Assembly (NCBI GenBank): GCA_015680685.1
Contig: MNCI01036469.1
Span: forward strand, 604,836 to 668,835
Direction of reading: 5' to 3'
Source of the DNA: Gnetum montanum
Lineage: Eukaryota > Streptophyta > Gnetopsida > Gnetales > Gnetaceae
DNA length: 64,000 bases
Part shown: one piece after another, positions 33,965 to 46,019 of the stretch
Position numbering within the stretch: the first letter of the stretch is position 1
How the letters are laid out: each line of letters begins with the position of its first letter
Program-made: the position numbers and the translations under genes
Notes under the pieces: model-generated
What the model saw: the letters and a program-made list of their open reading frames with translations, nothing else
What the model was told of the DNA's origin: nothing
Database searches by the model: none

Positions 33965-36535
33965 CTAGTCAGTAACGGTATGTGTTAACGTAACCGTGTG
34001 CGTTGGGCTCTGTTGTTGCTTTGAAGGGAGCTCCGAAGCCTCATTTGTTGGAGGAGCATGCATAGACTTAACCGCTTGTGGTTGTGAGAGTTTTTTTGGG
34101 CTTTTGGTTCTGAAGAAAGATCTTCTTTTCATGCAATTGTCAGAACTAGTAGCGGGTTGAAGGTTTATAGCTCTCGTAGCATTACGTTGCTGCGGTTGAG
34201 TGGGGAGTTCCCCTTGCATCGTTGGAGCGTGTGGTAGTGGAACTATCGACGTAAGAGTGGCAGATGGATTCAAAGGATGGTATGTATGTGGTGTGTCTCC
34301 CATAGGAGAAGGAGTCCTAAAATACTCCCAAACTTGGTAGTGACGTTGTGGGGTTATGTGACCCATAGAGTCACTTGGAAAAACTGGCTGCTACACGTAA
34401 TAGCCATACGGGTTTGGTTGCCAGTAAGGGTATTGTTGTCTAGGCGGTGGCATCCCCCATGACTGTGGGTGTTGCCACTGCTGGTGTTTCCCGATAGGTT
34501 GTGGAAGAGTTCCACTTAGATAATATGTTAATGGTGGGTGGAATTGCCTTGGGTTACCTTGGGGATAAGGTAACCTTTGGGGTGCTCGCTGTTTGTTAAG
34601 TCTTGGGTTGAGTGCATACACCCCAAACTCTTGTAGATGTGAGATTATTGGGAAACATCCATTAGGATGGTCATATTAGTAGATCTCACATCCATTGTCA
34701 TTGTCCGTATCCAAATCCACAACCTCATTGGTGATAGTCATTTTTCCCTTATCCTTGTTACGTGCATGGTTTGAATCTCTTCGTTTTTTCTTATCATGGT
34801 CACTACTTTGTTCCTTAGACTCCTCTATGATTTTCAAAATAGTTTCGAATCTACTTTCTAAGGAGTCCCACATTTGATCTACCTTAGCTGACACTTCGGT
34901 TATTAACTTTTGAAGCAGCAAGGTTTTTCTATTCACCAACTCTTCGAGTGGTGACTCATCCTTTTCCTCACAGAATCTTACTCCCTTCTTTTGGAGGGAA
35001 GGATCACAATTATATTCTTCCATGCTTTCTCTTTTCTGTAGTTCCGCTTCTTCTTTAGCTACTTACTCCAAAAATCTATGAACTTCATGGGACCTAAGTT
35101 CAAATAATCTCCCTTGGGCATATGTCCCAAGGGTTCTCCTAGTTTCGTGTATTAGCCCATCTATGAGGTGGCGTAGTTGATCCCGTTGTGCATAACCATG
35201 GCCTAGGCAATGATGTACCAATGCATAATATCAGCCCATGGAAGCATCCAAGGGTTTGTGATTACCCTGCTTCCATCCTTGGATCTGCTTACGCAAGTTA
35301 GACACTCTGGAGTACATTTGGTATTTATCATTGAACAGTTCTAACATCGTACTCCATCGTCTAATGGATTTCAGTTCTAAGGACCAGTACCAACTCTCTG
35401 CTTCTTTTATGAGTATCCTAGGGAATAACTTTAACTTCTACCACTTGTTTTCAATATTTTGTAAGGCACAGGCATCATGGAATGCCTGTAAGTGATTCTG
35501 CGGATTAGCATTGTATCCCCCCTCAAATCGGGGGATATTATTCATGTCTAGTCTTTTGATCCGGCTATCTTTCTAATGCCTTGTAGGTATCCTCATAGCC
35601 TCCATAATATCTAACATACTCTGAGTTACTAGTAGGGGTTCATCATTGTCATCTCTTTCATGGCGTATGTGATGCCTACGCAGTTCCCTACTTTCCCTTC
35701 TTTCATGCCTTGACTCTCTAGAATGCCCTCATCCTCGCTCCCAACTCTCTTGTCGAGGTCTCTCATTTTTTTTATCCTTACCCTTATCCTCACTGTTGTG
35801 CTCTTTGTGATTTCATCTAGATATGGAAGAAGAGGGTGAATGATGTGATGAAGGGTAAGAAGAAGGAGGACCATTGCCATGATGATGTTTCTTACCTTCT
35901 CTTCGGTGGCTATGGCCCGGATCGTGATGACGATCAGAATCCTTACCCTTATCTTGTGCTCGTGTTTCCTCAGTGAACACTTTGTGTTTGTGGGAATCAG
36001 AACTAGGGTTGTGTATCGTAGAGCGCAGGTTCTAATACCCCACCTCCTCACTATCATTAGGAGGGAAAGCATCATTTCGTGGAGAACCTATTAAAATAGG
36101 TTCAACACCCTTAATTTCTCTTATGATGGATGAAGCATTACGAGGGTCTTTGCCCTTCAACGATGTGTGGCGACTCTCCTACCGCAAGTCCCGTTGACGT
36201 TGCACTTCTATGGGATGGTAGTTCCTTGTGTCAAAATCTTCTACAACGTATTCAGCATATAGCTGCATCATGTCTATCTATGCAAAAGCACAAAGAAGCA
36301 TGTTAGGGACTGCCCAATCTAGAGGTAACACTATGTTACCTTGCAAGTCTCGCCAACGCAATTGTTCATCCTGATGGAGGATAAAGATAAAATCAGGTAT
36401 ATACTCATCGTGATGAGTATACACTACCTGATACTCTTGAGGAACTGGCGAATATGGGTTACGTGTGTTAGACCGCAGACTATCTCTTGTGTGATTCCTA
36501 GGTGTTGAAGTGCTTTTATGAGAAGAAGAAGACAT
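33965..36535 (-). pseudogene. gag: gag of element B
   Basis: It starts at 36535 with M-S-S-S-S-H-K. N-terminal block F-I-L-H-Q-D-E-Q-L-R-W-R-D and G-N-I-V-L-P, then the acidic C-terminal block R-G-V-R-F-C-E-E and a zinc knuckle with its second Cys lost (G-C-E-I-Y). All blocks stay in one frame, interrupted by stops. It keeps CGA at the N-N-I-P-R-F-E-G site where A, C and E carry TGA. Confidence 0.8.
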
Positions 36536-36662
36536 TGTTATCTTGTCAATGTGCTATTGACCGTTGTTTAAAATTTCTTCTGATTAACCCTAAGGGTTTG
36601 TTTAAGCTTCCCAACGATGTGGATGATTTCCTATGTTCTACTTAGTGCACAAACAACTTAGA

Positions 36663-36680
36663 TCCCTGGCAACGGCACCA
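36663..36680 (-). other. Primer-binding site of element B
   Basis: TGGTGCCGTTGCCAGGGA in minus sense, one base from the 5' LTR. It is two transitions away from the tRNA-Asp complement. Confidence 0.85.
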
Positions 36681-36681
36681 A

Positions 36682-37511
36682 TGATGAGTGGTGAGGTACC
36701 CCTACACTCAACCATACGAATACGAGCATTACACGCGTGATTTAGTCGAACTCTGCAGATTAAGTGCCTACACGCCTTATGGAACACTTAAGGTTAATCG
36801 TTCGTTGTCTTCCCAGACTTACTTGTATTTGTCATGGTTGTATGGTTAAGTAAGTCTAAGGTATGTGATTTTTATGTCTTTTATCTTTTGTCACCTATGC
36901 TAATGAGGGAAAGGGTGAAGAGACTAAGTAACTAACTTTAACTAACTAAGTTCTAATGCCTAGCATCAGTATCCTTCCCACTTTTCTTTCACACCTTGAA
37001 CCAATGCAACCTTCTGGGATTACCAAACGTTATTTGTTACTAGGATTACCAAGCGTAACGCACATGCTCAAAGCGGTCGTACTAAATGCACTTAAGTAGG
37101 AGTTAAGGGTTGAGAGAGATTTAATTAACTAATAAAGCATTTAAACAATTAACAATAATTAAAGTCCTATTTAGCTTAGTCCATGCACTGTAAGGTTTAT
37201 CCAAAAGTTCGTATTTATTTCCGTACACAAACTTGTGCTCAAGTATAATATTTGCTCGAATAAAGATCCATTCACTTTGGGACTCCTACTACGGGAACAT
37301 GGAAATTATTCTATCTCTGGAGAGGTAAAACTGCCAGAGTTTTTCTAAGGGTCTAAATCTAGACGCAGAAACAAGGGAGAGCTACCTCTTATTTATAGAT
37401 TTGGCGGCGCGTTGCGATATCATGCACGCGATATCGCAGGAGAAGATGCGATATCACATACAATACATCGTGTACGTGATATTGTGGCCTATGTGATATC
37501 GTGTCCCATCA
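36682..37511 (-). repeat. 5' LTR of element B
   Basis: 830 bp; same ends and order as the 3' LTR. The palindromic array is at 37405-37505 and the TATA box at 37390-37397. It abuts target copy TATGG at 37512. Confidence 0.92.
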
Positions 37512-37516
37512 TATGG

Positions 37517-38229
37517 TTTAGTCCAAATTCAGGCATATGATTTTTATTATTTTATATTTTATTATTCTCATATTAACAATAGGTTGAAACTCAATTTATA
37601 ATTTATTCAATTAATCTAATTGTTAATTAATAATCAACTATTCTAACATAAGTATTTGATCCCACTTCCTGTGCACATCTTGAACACATATAACGCTACT
37701 GAGTTACCAAACATTAAGCATTGTTGGGATTACCAAGAGTCATATGCATGCTCAAAGCGATCGTACTTATGTGCTTAATTAATTAACATGCATGAAAATG
37801 TAAATATTAACTAAGTAAATGAAAAGTAAATTGCATGGAAAGTAAATCTAATCTAAGTCAAAGTGCTACAATGAATAAGAATTGATCTCAATCTTATTGC
37901 TATTCATGGAATATGTCCAGGTACATTGCCACTCGGACAAGACTCCATACAATTGACTTAGATCCACTCTATGGGCACTCATTGACTATTCTATAAAATT
38001 ATAGAATAAAACTACAAGAGTTTAGCTACTCTATTAACAAAACTATGAATAACTAATGAAAAAACTATTATCCAAACCATGTGCCCAAGCACTATATTTA
38101 TAGGTCAGCCCATAACCCCCCAATATCAAATATCTGATAATGCATCTAGGGGCCCAATATCAGGTATCCCATATCGGGGCTCCGATATTGAATATCCAAT
38201 ATCAAAGCTAGGCAAATCATGACTCATCA
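37517..38229 (-). repeat. 3' LTR of element D, part 2
   Basis: It continues 30316-30483 after the B insertion and ends (minus-sense start) TGATGAG at 38229. Its U3 array uses a GATATT/AATATC-type palindrome (38130-38212) instead of GCGATATCGC. The TATA box is at 38095-38102. The polypurine tract ATCGTGGGGATA abuts it at 38230. Confidence 0.85.
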
Positions 38230-39919
38230 TATCCCCACGATTGAATAAAAACTCATCCTTAAGTTAAACAAAATGAGGAACAAGTTCCTTACAAAATATT
38301 GGGAATGTATGGGATTATTGACTGATATGAAAACTTCTGACTAACTCTAAGTGTTGCATTACAAAATTTTATTCAAATGGATGCATACAAAATGATAGAG
38401 TAACAAAAAGATTAAACAGACATTGAAGATTACAAAATTTACAGAGGTCTTTAAAAATTTGTTGAAGTTGATTCTTCTTGTTCTTGCTAGCGATGGAAAA
38501 ATTTTAACCTTGATTGTTATGTCAATGCTTTTCTGGTTATGTAGAACATTCTTGAAGGGTGGACTAAAATTTGTTCTCATCACCCCATGGATCTAGCAAG
38601 CATGCAAATTTTGAGCTATTATTTTGTATGTGCTACGATTTATCCATGGTCATATCCTTCATTGTCCCTCTCTTAGCTTTGTTTTCATGCTTGGTAAAAG
38701 ACCTTCTTCCTTAGGTGTGATCAACATTATGAATTAACATCACCTGCAATCACCAAAGGATCAACATTAGTTGTGGTAAATTTTCCTTAATAATTAGCCC
38801 TTTTTGGATCCCTTAGATTTCTTTTAAGCACAAGGTGATTACATCATACTATGCCTTAAGGCTATGAGGTAACTAAAATCGTCAAGCTATTCAAATTATT
38901 TTGATCAATTACTATTAATTACCCTGATGTTCAAAAATAGGATATTGGAAAAATTTCAAAAATTTTAAAGTAAGCATTCCTAGCCCCCATGACTAATAAG
39001 CATAACTCCGAAAGCACATAGGTTTTTGCATAATTGAAGCCAAAGGTCTAATTCATAACATGGCCAAGAAATATTAATGGATATGGAAATAGAAAAGTAG
39101 GAAAAACTAATGAAACAGATAAGAAGTAATCCCAAAATCATGCATAAATTCAAAGAAACCATCATTAATGTTTTGGAAGATGTGAAGGTTAGTTCAAAGC
39201 CATGATCAACAAAATTTATGCAAGTGGGTGCTTCCCAAAGTAGGCTCTTGCCATAATGCCCTTGCATAACCGCTTCTATGGATGTCCGTGGGCACCTAAG
39301 ACATTAAATGTAGACCATGCCTTTTTTCCAAACAACACACAACTATCATGGTTAGGATGTTGCATGATACTAAACAAAACTAAAAGGCTCATAATCACAT
39401 GCAATAATGAGGTGAATAATGAAATGCGAATGGATTGTAAAGATCAAGATGTAAAGTACTTGACCATGTCCACAATAGGTTCTTGTGAAAAATGTGATTA
39501 AAATGATCAGCAGACCTATCCATCCAAGTTCAAACCAAGTCCATACCATGAACAATGACCTCACATTAATGTGTTCCATCCTGCCAACCACCATGAGACG
39601 ACAACCACCTTAAAGAACAATCATCACTTTAAAAAGAGAAGAAAAAAGAAGAAGGAAGGAAGGGCCTTAGTTAGAGGGGTGCTTTCTAGCATGGGTAACA
39701 TGTCTTTCTAGCCCCATAACTAGTTCTTATAGGCCATTATTATGTCTAAGGGGTGTGCTTTGAATTCTCATCATTGTTTATTTTTTTTATCTTTTTTCAC
39801 TTTTTTGTATTTTTTATTTTGTTTATTTTGTTTGTTTTTATGGGAACCAAGCCATGCAAAAACAAAGCTTTCTTTTTATTGGTCGACGGATGAGTGATGA
39901 TACATTCCAAGAGGAGTCA
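38230..39919 (-). other. Interior of element D, 3' non-coding part
   Basis: No coding frame. It has the near-PPT block (TACAAAATATTGGGAATGTATGGG) and the shared hairpin at 39216-39269. It is interrupted at 39920 by element C and resumes at 46825. Confidence 0.7.
39216..39269 (-). other. Conserved predicted RNA hairpin (element D)
   Basis: In minus sense TTATGCAAG pairs perfectly with CTTGCATAA over 9 bp, enclosing GAGCCTACTTTGGG. Compared with element Z (TTATACAAG/CTTGTATAA), both partners of one pair have changed, keeping the stem. Confidence 0.55.
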
Positions 39920-40560
39920 TGATGAGTGGTGAGGTACCCCTACACTCAACCATAAGAATATGAGCGTTTCACGCGCGATCCAGTCAAACTCCAAGGACTA
40001 AGTGCTTACACGCCTTAATGGAACACTCAAGGTTAATCAATCATTGTCTTCCCAAACTTACTTGTATTGTCACAATTGTATGGTTAAGTAATCTTGAGGT
40101 ATATGATTTTTATAACTTTTATCTTTTTGATGTATTAGGCTAATAAGGGAAAGGGAAAGAGAACTAAGTGACTAACTTACATTAACTATTCATTAACTAG
40201 GTTCTAATTATCCTAACACCAGTATTCGTTCCCACTTTTTGTACACATCCTGAACTAGTGCAACACTGCTGGGATTACCAAACGCTAATCATTACTAGGT
40301 TACCAAGTACTACATGCATACTCGAAGTGGTCGTATTGAGTGCACTTAATTAAGAGGATCAAGGGTTGAGAGAGAAATTAATTAACTAGGAAAGCATTAA
40401 ACATTCAATAAGAATTAATTACTAATTAGCTTAGTCCATATGCTGCAAGGTTTATCATAAAGTTCATCTTTATTGCTGTACACAAATGTGTGCTCAAGTA
40501 CAATTTGCTCGAATAAAGATCCATTCACTCTATGACTCCTACTATGGGCACGCAAAAATT
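39920..40560 (-). repeat. 3' LTR of element C, U3 missing at assembly gap
   Basis: The first 641 bp match the 5' LTR (46020-46819). At the single N (40561) the sequence jumps to the non-coding interior, so roughly 160 bp of LTR with the promoter and about 170 bp of interior are missing. Confidence 0.85.
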
Positions 40561-41151
40561 NAAAGAGTGAACACATTTGACATCTAGCCTTATTTGGTAG
40601 CTAGGGAAGAAGAGAAAGAGAAGAAAAGAAGAAGGCGTGTTGCTACCGATGCCAGAATTACACTTTCCGTTGTCCATCCATAACCACACCATCAATCTTA
40701 TTCCTTGCATAACTATTCTAGCATCAGTCCATCCTAAGTGTTTCTTCCAAATCCATTCCATTGTTGTATGATTACCATATGCACACACAACACAGTCTCA
40801 TATTAGCAAGGATAAATAAATCACAATACAGTTGATACCCTGCCTCAGTGTAAAGTCCATTGGTTGAGTTGTGATATGGCTAAAACAGATTTTGGAGATA
40901 TAACACTGGTGACTACCTAAGGTGTAGGGGTTAGGAGAAACTTGAAAAAATTGGACCAGGACCCCCATGACTAAGAGCGACCCTCCAATAGCAATAGAAT
41001 GGAAAAAGATCAGGAATAAGAAAGATGGAGAAAAAGAAAAAATGACAATGCTGATAAAATGGATGTCATAAGTGGGAAGGAACAAAATAAACGTTGATTG
41101 CAAAAATGTTTAAGGGAAAGAAGTTAATTGATGCACCAAATAGGAATGCCA

Positions 41152-41202
41152 GTGGATCCTCCCCAAAGCAGGCTCATGCTCGTTATGCCCTGACAAACCC
41201 AC
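41152..41202 (-). other. Conserved predicted RNA hairpin (element C)
   Basis: In minus sense GTGGGT (41202-41197) pairs with ATCCAC (41157-41152), with one G-U pair. The inner CAGGGC/GAGCCTG pairing and CTTTGGGGAGG core are kept. Confidence 0.5.
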
Positions 41203-41800
41203 ATTCAAAGAGTCCATAGGCTCTGAAAAATGTCATTTGGAAGCAAGAGTTAAAGTCTTAACCACAAGAATTTACCAAAAAGAAAACAATGTATCAACCA
41301 AAATATAGACTACTAATACAACCGGCAGTGAGGTGGAAAATGGAGAAAGAATGATGGAAAGAAGAGAATGGAATGGAGTCCCAAGAACAAGGTGGTGCAC
41401 AGCCCCTTGTGTATTTATGATTAATGTGACTGAGTAGATCCCATTCCAAATCCAACCTCAAACAATCCACATCCAGTGACTTTGCATTAATACACTTAGC
41501 CAATTCATCCACTTGAAGTAACATGAATGCTTCCACCAAAAAGTCACCACCATTCTGAGGAAATGAGAAAGGGGAAAGTAGGATGCGAGAAAGGGCCTTA
41601 GTTAGAGGGAACATGTTTGTTTAGTTCCATAATCAGTGCTTGTAGTCTAGATGATTATTTTGTCTAAGGGGTGTGCTTTGAATTCTCACTCTCTCTTTTT
41701 TTTTTATTGTGTGAGAACCACACCATGCAAAGACTTATTATTTTTATTAGCTCAGCTTCCCAATAATGGAGCAATGTCAAAATGGTAAGGAAAACTCAAG

Positions 41801-42337
41801 NNNNNNNNNNNNNNNNNNNNNNNNNNNNNNNNNNNNNNNNNNNNNNNNNNNNNNNNNNNNNNNNNNNNNNNNNNNNNNNNNNNNNNNNNNNNNNNNNNNN
41901 NNNNNNNNNNNNNNNNNNNNNNNNNNNNNNNNNNNNNNNNNNNNNNNNNNNNNNNNNNNNNNNNNNNNNNNNNNNNNNNNNNNNNNNNNNNNNNNNNNNN
42001 NNNNNNNNNNNNNNNNNNNNNNNNNNNNNNNNNNNNNNNNNNNNNNNNNNNNNNNNNNNNNNNNNNNNNNNNNNNNNNNNNNNNNNNNNNNNNNNNNNNN
42101 NNNNNNNNNNNNNNNNNNNNNNNNNNNNNNNNNNNNNNNNNNNNNNNNNNNNNNNNNNNNNNNNNNNNNNNNNNNNNNNNNNNNNNNNNNNNNNNNNNNN
42201 NNNNNNNNNNNNNNNNNNNNNNNNNNNNNNNNNNNNNNNNNNNNNNNNNNNNNNNNNNNNNNNNNNNNNNNNNNNNNNNNNNNNNNNNNNNNNNNNNNNN
42301 NNNNNNNNNNNNNNNNNNNNNNNNNNNNNNNNNNNNN
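41801..42337. other. Assembly gap (537 N)
   Basis: Unsequenced run inside element C; any open frames across it are artefacts. Confidence 1.
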
Positions 42338-42391
42338 AAAACAAAAATGTGTAAAACAAAAACTTAAAAAGGAATTGAGGGCCTCAAATGA

Positions 42392-43319
42392 TTAGCAGAG
42401 ATGGCCATCTCCCCCATGACTGAGTTGGAAGGAGGAGATTTGAAATAATGAGCAAGGTCATCCCTTCTCAAAGGTATTATGTGCACTGGCCATTCTAAGT
42501 TCATGAAAGCGTTTGGTTTGTTGCACATTGACTAGTAATCTCTTATTAGGGTTTTTGTCTAACTTTTTAGGAATTTTCAACTTCCCCCAATTGATGTTTT
42601 CCAGGATAAGGTTTGGAAGTTGGCGATGCTCTTGCTCCATTACATCTATGCTTTCGAAGTGAGTGCAAGTTATTCCCTCAGTTAGTTCTATGCATGTTAG
42701 TGAGTTGCTCTCTTGATCAGCTATCAGCCACTAGGTGTCTTCTTATTGTGTGGCTGCTACATATAAGCACTTTGGTATATTAATGTCTTGTGCACATAGG
42801 TCACATGCAAGCAATGCTGAACTTTGCACAACCCTTGATTTCTGCACGCAATCGCACCCTGTATCACTGTATGTGATGCATGGAACTTTCTTCTTCTCAA
42901 TCTTCCCAAAAGTATTTTCCTTAGATATTTCTAAGGAAAGATCATGGATTCCTAGGCACACATTTATGGTACTTATCCATGCCCTTCCCATTATTATTGG
43001 AAAGTCCCCTTTATCATTATTTACTTGTATCACTAGGAAATCAGCTAGGTATGACCACGCAGACATAGTGGTAATGATGTCCTCCACCAGTCCCAAGGGA
43101 GTAGTGATGGACTGGTCAACCAGCTCTAGGTGAATATTTCTCTTCCTTAATGGAGACAGGTTTCAAGCTTTGTACATCTCTTGTGATATTAGGTTGACTC
43201 TGGAACCTAAGTCCAGAAGAGCTTTACATGGTTCATTCCTAGTGACTTGGAGATAGATTAGAGAGCTTCCAAGATCAAAGAATTTCTTGGGAAGGTGGCC
43301 CACCTTAATTCAATTACTA
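42392..43319 (-). pseudogene. Protease joined in frame to the integrase tail (element C)
   Basis: The protease shows L-L-D-L-G-S-R-V-N-L-I-S (43205-43170), G-L-V-E-D-I-I, F-P-I-I-M-G-R-A-W-I-S-T-I and P-C-I-T-Y-S-D. After E-N-I-N-W-G-K-L-K-I-P-K, the first RT-region residues, the sequence passes within a few codons to N-K-R-L-L-V-N-V-Q-Q-T-K, the pol tail, and stops at 42392. The gag start at 45874 and this stop are in the same frame (1161 codons), with nonsense codons between. Confidence 0.82.
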
Positions 43320-45874
43320 ACGACATGTGTTAACATAACCGTATGCGTTGAGCTCGGTGTTTGGTTTGAAGGGAGCTCTGAAGCCTTAATTGATGGAGAG
43401 GCATTCAGAGGTTCAACTACTTTTGGTTGTGAGGGCTTGGTTGGACTATTGGTTTTGAAGAAAGGTCTTTTCTTCATAAGGTTTTCAAAACCAACTGTGG
43501 GTTGAGGATTTACAACCCTCATGGCATTGCGTTGCTGCGATTGAGTGAAGAGTTTCCCTTGCATTGTTGGAGTGGGTGGTAATGGAGCTATCGGTGTGAG
43601 AGTTGCAGATGGATTTGGATGATGGTATGTCTGTGGGTTATCTCCCCTAGGAGAAGGAGTCCTATAATATTCCTGAACTTAGTAGTGATGTTGTGGTGTC
43701 ATGTGACCAATAGAGTCACGTGGAGAGATTGGATGCTACATGTAGTGGCCATATGGATCCGGTTGCTGGTAGGGGTATTTTTGCCTTAGTGGTGGCATCC
43801 CCCATGACTGTGGGTATTACCACTATTGATGTTGCTCAACAGGTTGTGGTGGAGTTCCACTTGGATAATATGTTAAAGGTTGGTGGAACTACCCTAGGTT
43901 ACCTTGGGGATAAGGTAACAGTCAGGTTGCTTGCCATTTGTTAAGTCATGGATTGAGTGCATACACCCTAGACTCTTGTAGATGTGAGATCACTAGGCAA
44001 CATCCCTTAGGATGGTCATATTGGCATATCTCACATCCACCATCATTGTCTATGTCTGAATCCACAACCTCTTTTGTAATGGCCATTTTGCCCTTACCCT
44101 TGTTACCTGCATTGTCCACATCCCTCTTTTTCTTTTTGTCACGGTCACTACCTCACTCCCTAGACTCCTCTACAATTTTAAGAATAGTTTCAAACCTACT
44201 ATCTAGGGAGTCCCACATTTGGTCTACCTTTACTGATACTTCTATTGTTAACTTTTAGAGCGGTAAAGTTTTCCTATTCACCATCTCTTCAAGTGGTGAC
44301 TCTTCCTCCTCCTCACAAAATCTCACTCCCCTTTTTCAAAGGGAAGGATCTTGGTTGTATTCTTCTACACTTTCTCTCTTTCTTAGCTCACCTTCTTATT
44401 TGGCTACTTGCTCTAGCAATTTATGAATTTGATGAGACCTAAGCTCTAATAATCTTCCTTGGGCATATGTTCCAAGGGTTCTTCTTATTTCATGCCTAAG
44501 TCCATCCACGAGATGGGGTAGTTGATCCCGTTGCGAATAACCATGGCCATGGCAACGATGTAATAGTGCGTAATAGTAGTCCATGGCAGCATCCAAAGGT
44601 TCATGATTTCCTTGCTTCCATTCTTGGATTTTCTTTCATAGGTTAGACACTCGGGAGTACATTTGATACTTATCATTGAACAGTTCTAACATTGTACTCC
44701 ACCTCTAAATGGATTCCAGTTCTAAGGACTGATACCAACTTTCAACTTCTTTCACTAGTGTCCTTGGGAACAACTTCATTTTTTTCCATTTGTTTTCTAT
44801 GTTTTGCAAGGCACATGCATCGTGGAATGCTTGTAATTGATTTTGAGGATCAGCATTGTATCCCCCTTCAAATCATGGGATATTGTTCATGTCTAACCTC
44901 TTGATCCTACTATCCTTTTGGTGCCTTGTTGGAACTCTTATGGCCTCTATTATATCTAGCATGCTTCTAGTTGTGAGTAGGGCTTCTTCATGGTCATCTC
45001 GTTCATAGTGTCTATGGTGTCTACGTGGTTCCCTACTCTCCCTTCTTCTATTCCTTGATTCCTTAGAGTGCCCTCGTCCTCGTTCTTGACTATCTTGTCA
45101 ATGTTTTTCACTTTGTTTCCCTTTATCCTCATGGTTGGTTTCCTTATGATTGAGTCCAGACACTGAAGGAGAGGATGAATGTGATGATGAAGGTGAAGAA
45201 GAAAGAGAACCATCACCATGACAGTGCTTTCTACCTTCTCTTCAGTGGTCTTAGCCTTGATCGTGATTACGATTAGAACGTCCGCACTTATCATGTGTTT
45301 GTGTTCCCTCATTGAACACTTCATGTTCATGGGGATCAGAACCAGGGTTGTGAACTATGGAGTGGAGGTTCTAATAAACCACCTCCTAACTATCGTTAGA
45401 AGGGGGAACATCATTTGGTAGGGAACCTATTGAAGCAGGTTCACCATCCCCAATTTCGGTTAAAACGTGCAGGGTGTTATGGGGTCATTTACCCTTCAAG
45501 GATGTGTGGTAACTCTCCTATCGCAAGTCTCATTGACGTTGTGCTTTTGTGGGATGATAGTCCCTTGTGTCATGATCACATGCAATGTATTCCACATATA
45601 AAAGTGGCATTCCTATTTGTGTGAGAGCATGAAGGAGCATGCTGGGGACTGATCGGTCTAAAGGTAACACTATGTTACCCTCTAAGTCTCTCCAACGCAA
45701 TTGGTCATCTTTGTGGAGAATAAAGGTGAAATCAAGTACATACTCATCATGATGAGTATATACCACCCAAAACTATTAAGGAACTGGTGGATCTTGGTTA
45801 CGTGTATTATGCCGCCGACTGTCTCTTGTGTTAGTCCTAGGCAGTGAAGTGCTCTTATGTGAAGAAGAAGACAT
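43320..45874 (-). pseudogene. gag: gag of element C
   Basis: The start at 45874 gives M-S-S-S-S-H-K-S. The N-terminal F-I-L-H-K-D-D-Q-L-R-W block, the central D-G-L-R-H-E-I-R-R-T-L-G-T-Y block (near 44500) and the zinc knuckle C-x2-C-x3-H-x3-C-C (near 44030) are all in one frame. Stops include the TGA after N-N-I-P (near 44872). Confidence 0.8.
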
Positions 45875-46000
45875 TTTTGCCTTGTTCGGTGTGTGATGTA
45901 CCATTGTCTTATCTTCCTTTGGTTAATCCTAAGGGTTCATTCTAACGTTTCAATGATATGGATGATTTCCTATGTTCTACGTAGCGCACAAACAACTAAG

Positions 46001-46018
46001 TCCCTGACAACGGCACCA
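46001..46018 (-). other. Primer-binding site of element C
   Basis: TGGTGCCGTTGTCAGGGA in minus sense, one base from the 5' LTR. Confidence 0.85.
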
Positions 46019-46019
46019 A

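Larger units (their letters stand above)
30484..37511 (-). mobile_element. LTR retrotransposon B, non-autonomous (no RT, RNase H or integrase)
   Basis: It is 7.0 kb, with LTRs at 30484-31323 and 36682-37511 that are close to 95% alike by eye. The target duplication TATGG is perfect (30479-30483 and 37512-37516), within the LTR of element D. Gag and protease are present. Shortly after the start of the RT region the sequence jumps to the pol tail, so about 2.9 kb present in E is missing. A CA microsatellite and the conserved 3' non-coding region follow. Confidence 0.93.
40562..42391 (-). other. 3' non-coding region of element C with assembly gap
   Basis: Homologous to 14190-15945 of element A. 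No coding frame. 537 Ns occupy 41801-42337; judged from A and B, the hidden part is non-coding. Confidence 0.65.

Noticed and set aside
35629-36075. Long overlapping frame inside gag, present in A, B, C and E (L-I-V-I-T-I type)
   Set aside because: It is the shifted frame of the H/R/D-rich part of Gag. Its conservation follows from that of the true frame, and it lacks a consistent start or stop.
38230-39919. Third ORF like that of element Z in element D
   Set aside because: No corresponding frame or motif was found between its non-coding region and 3' LTR.
41766-42395. Long open frames across the N run
   Set aside because: They consist almost wholly of undetermined bases.
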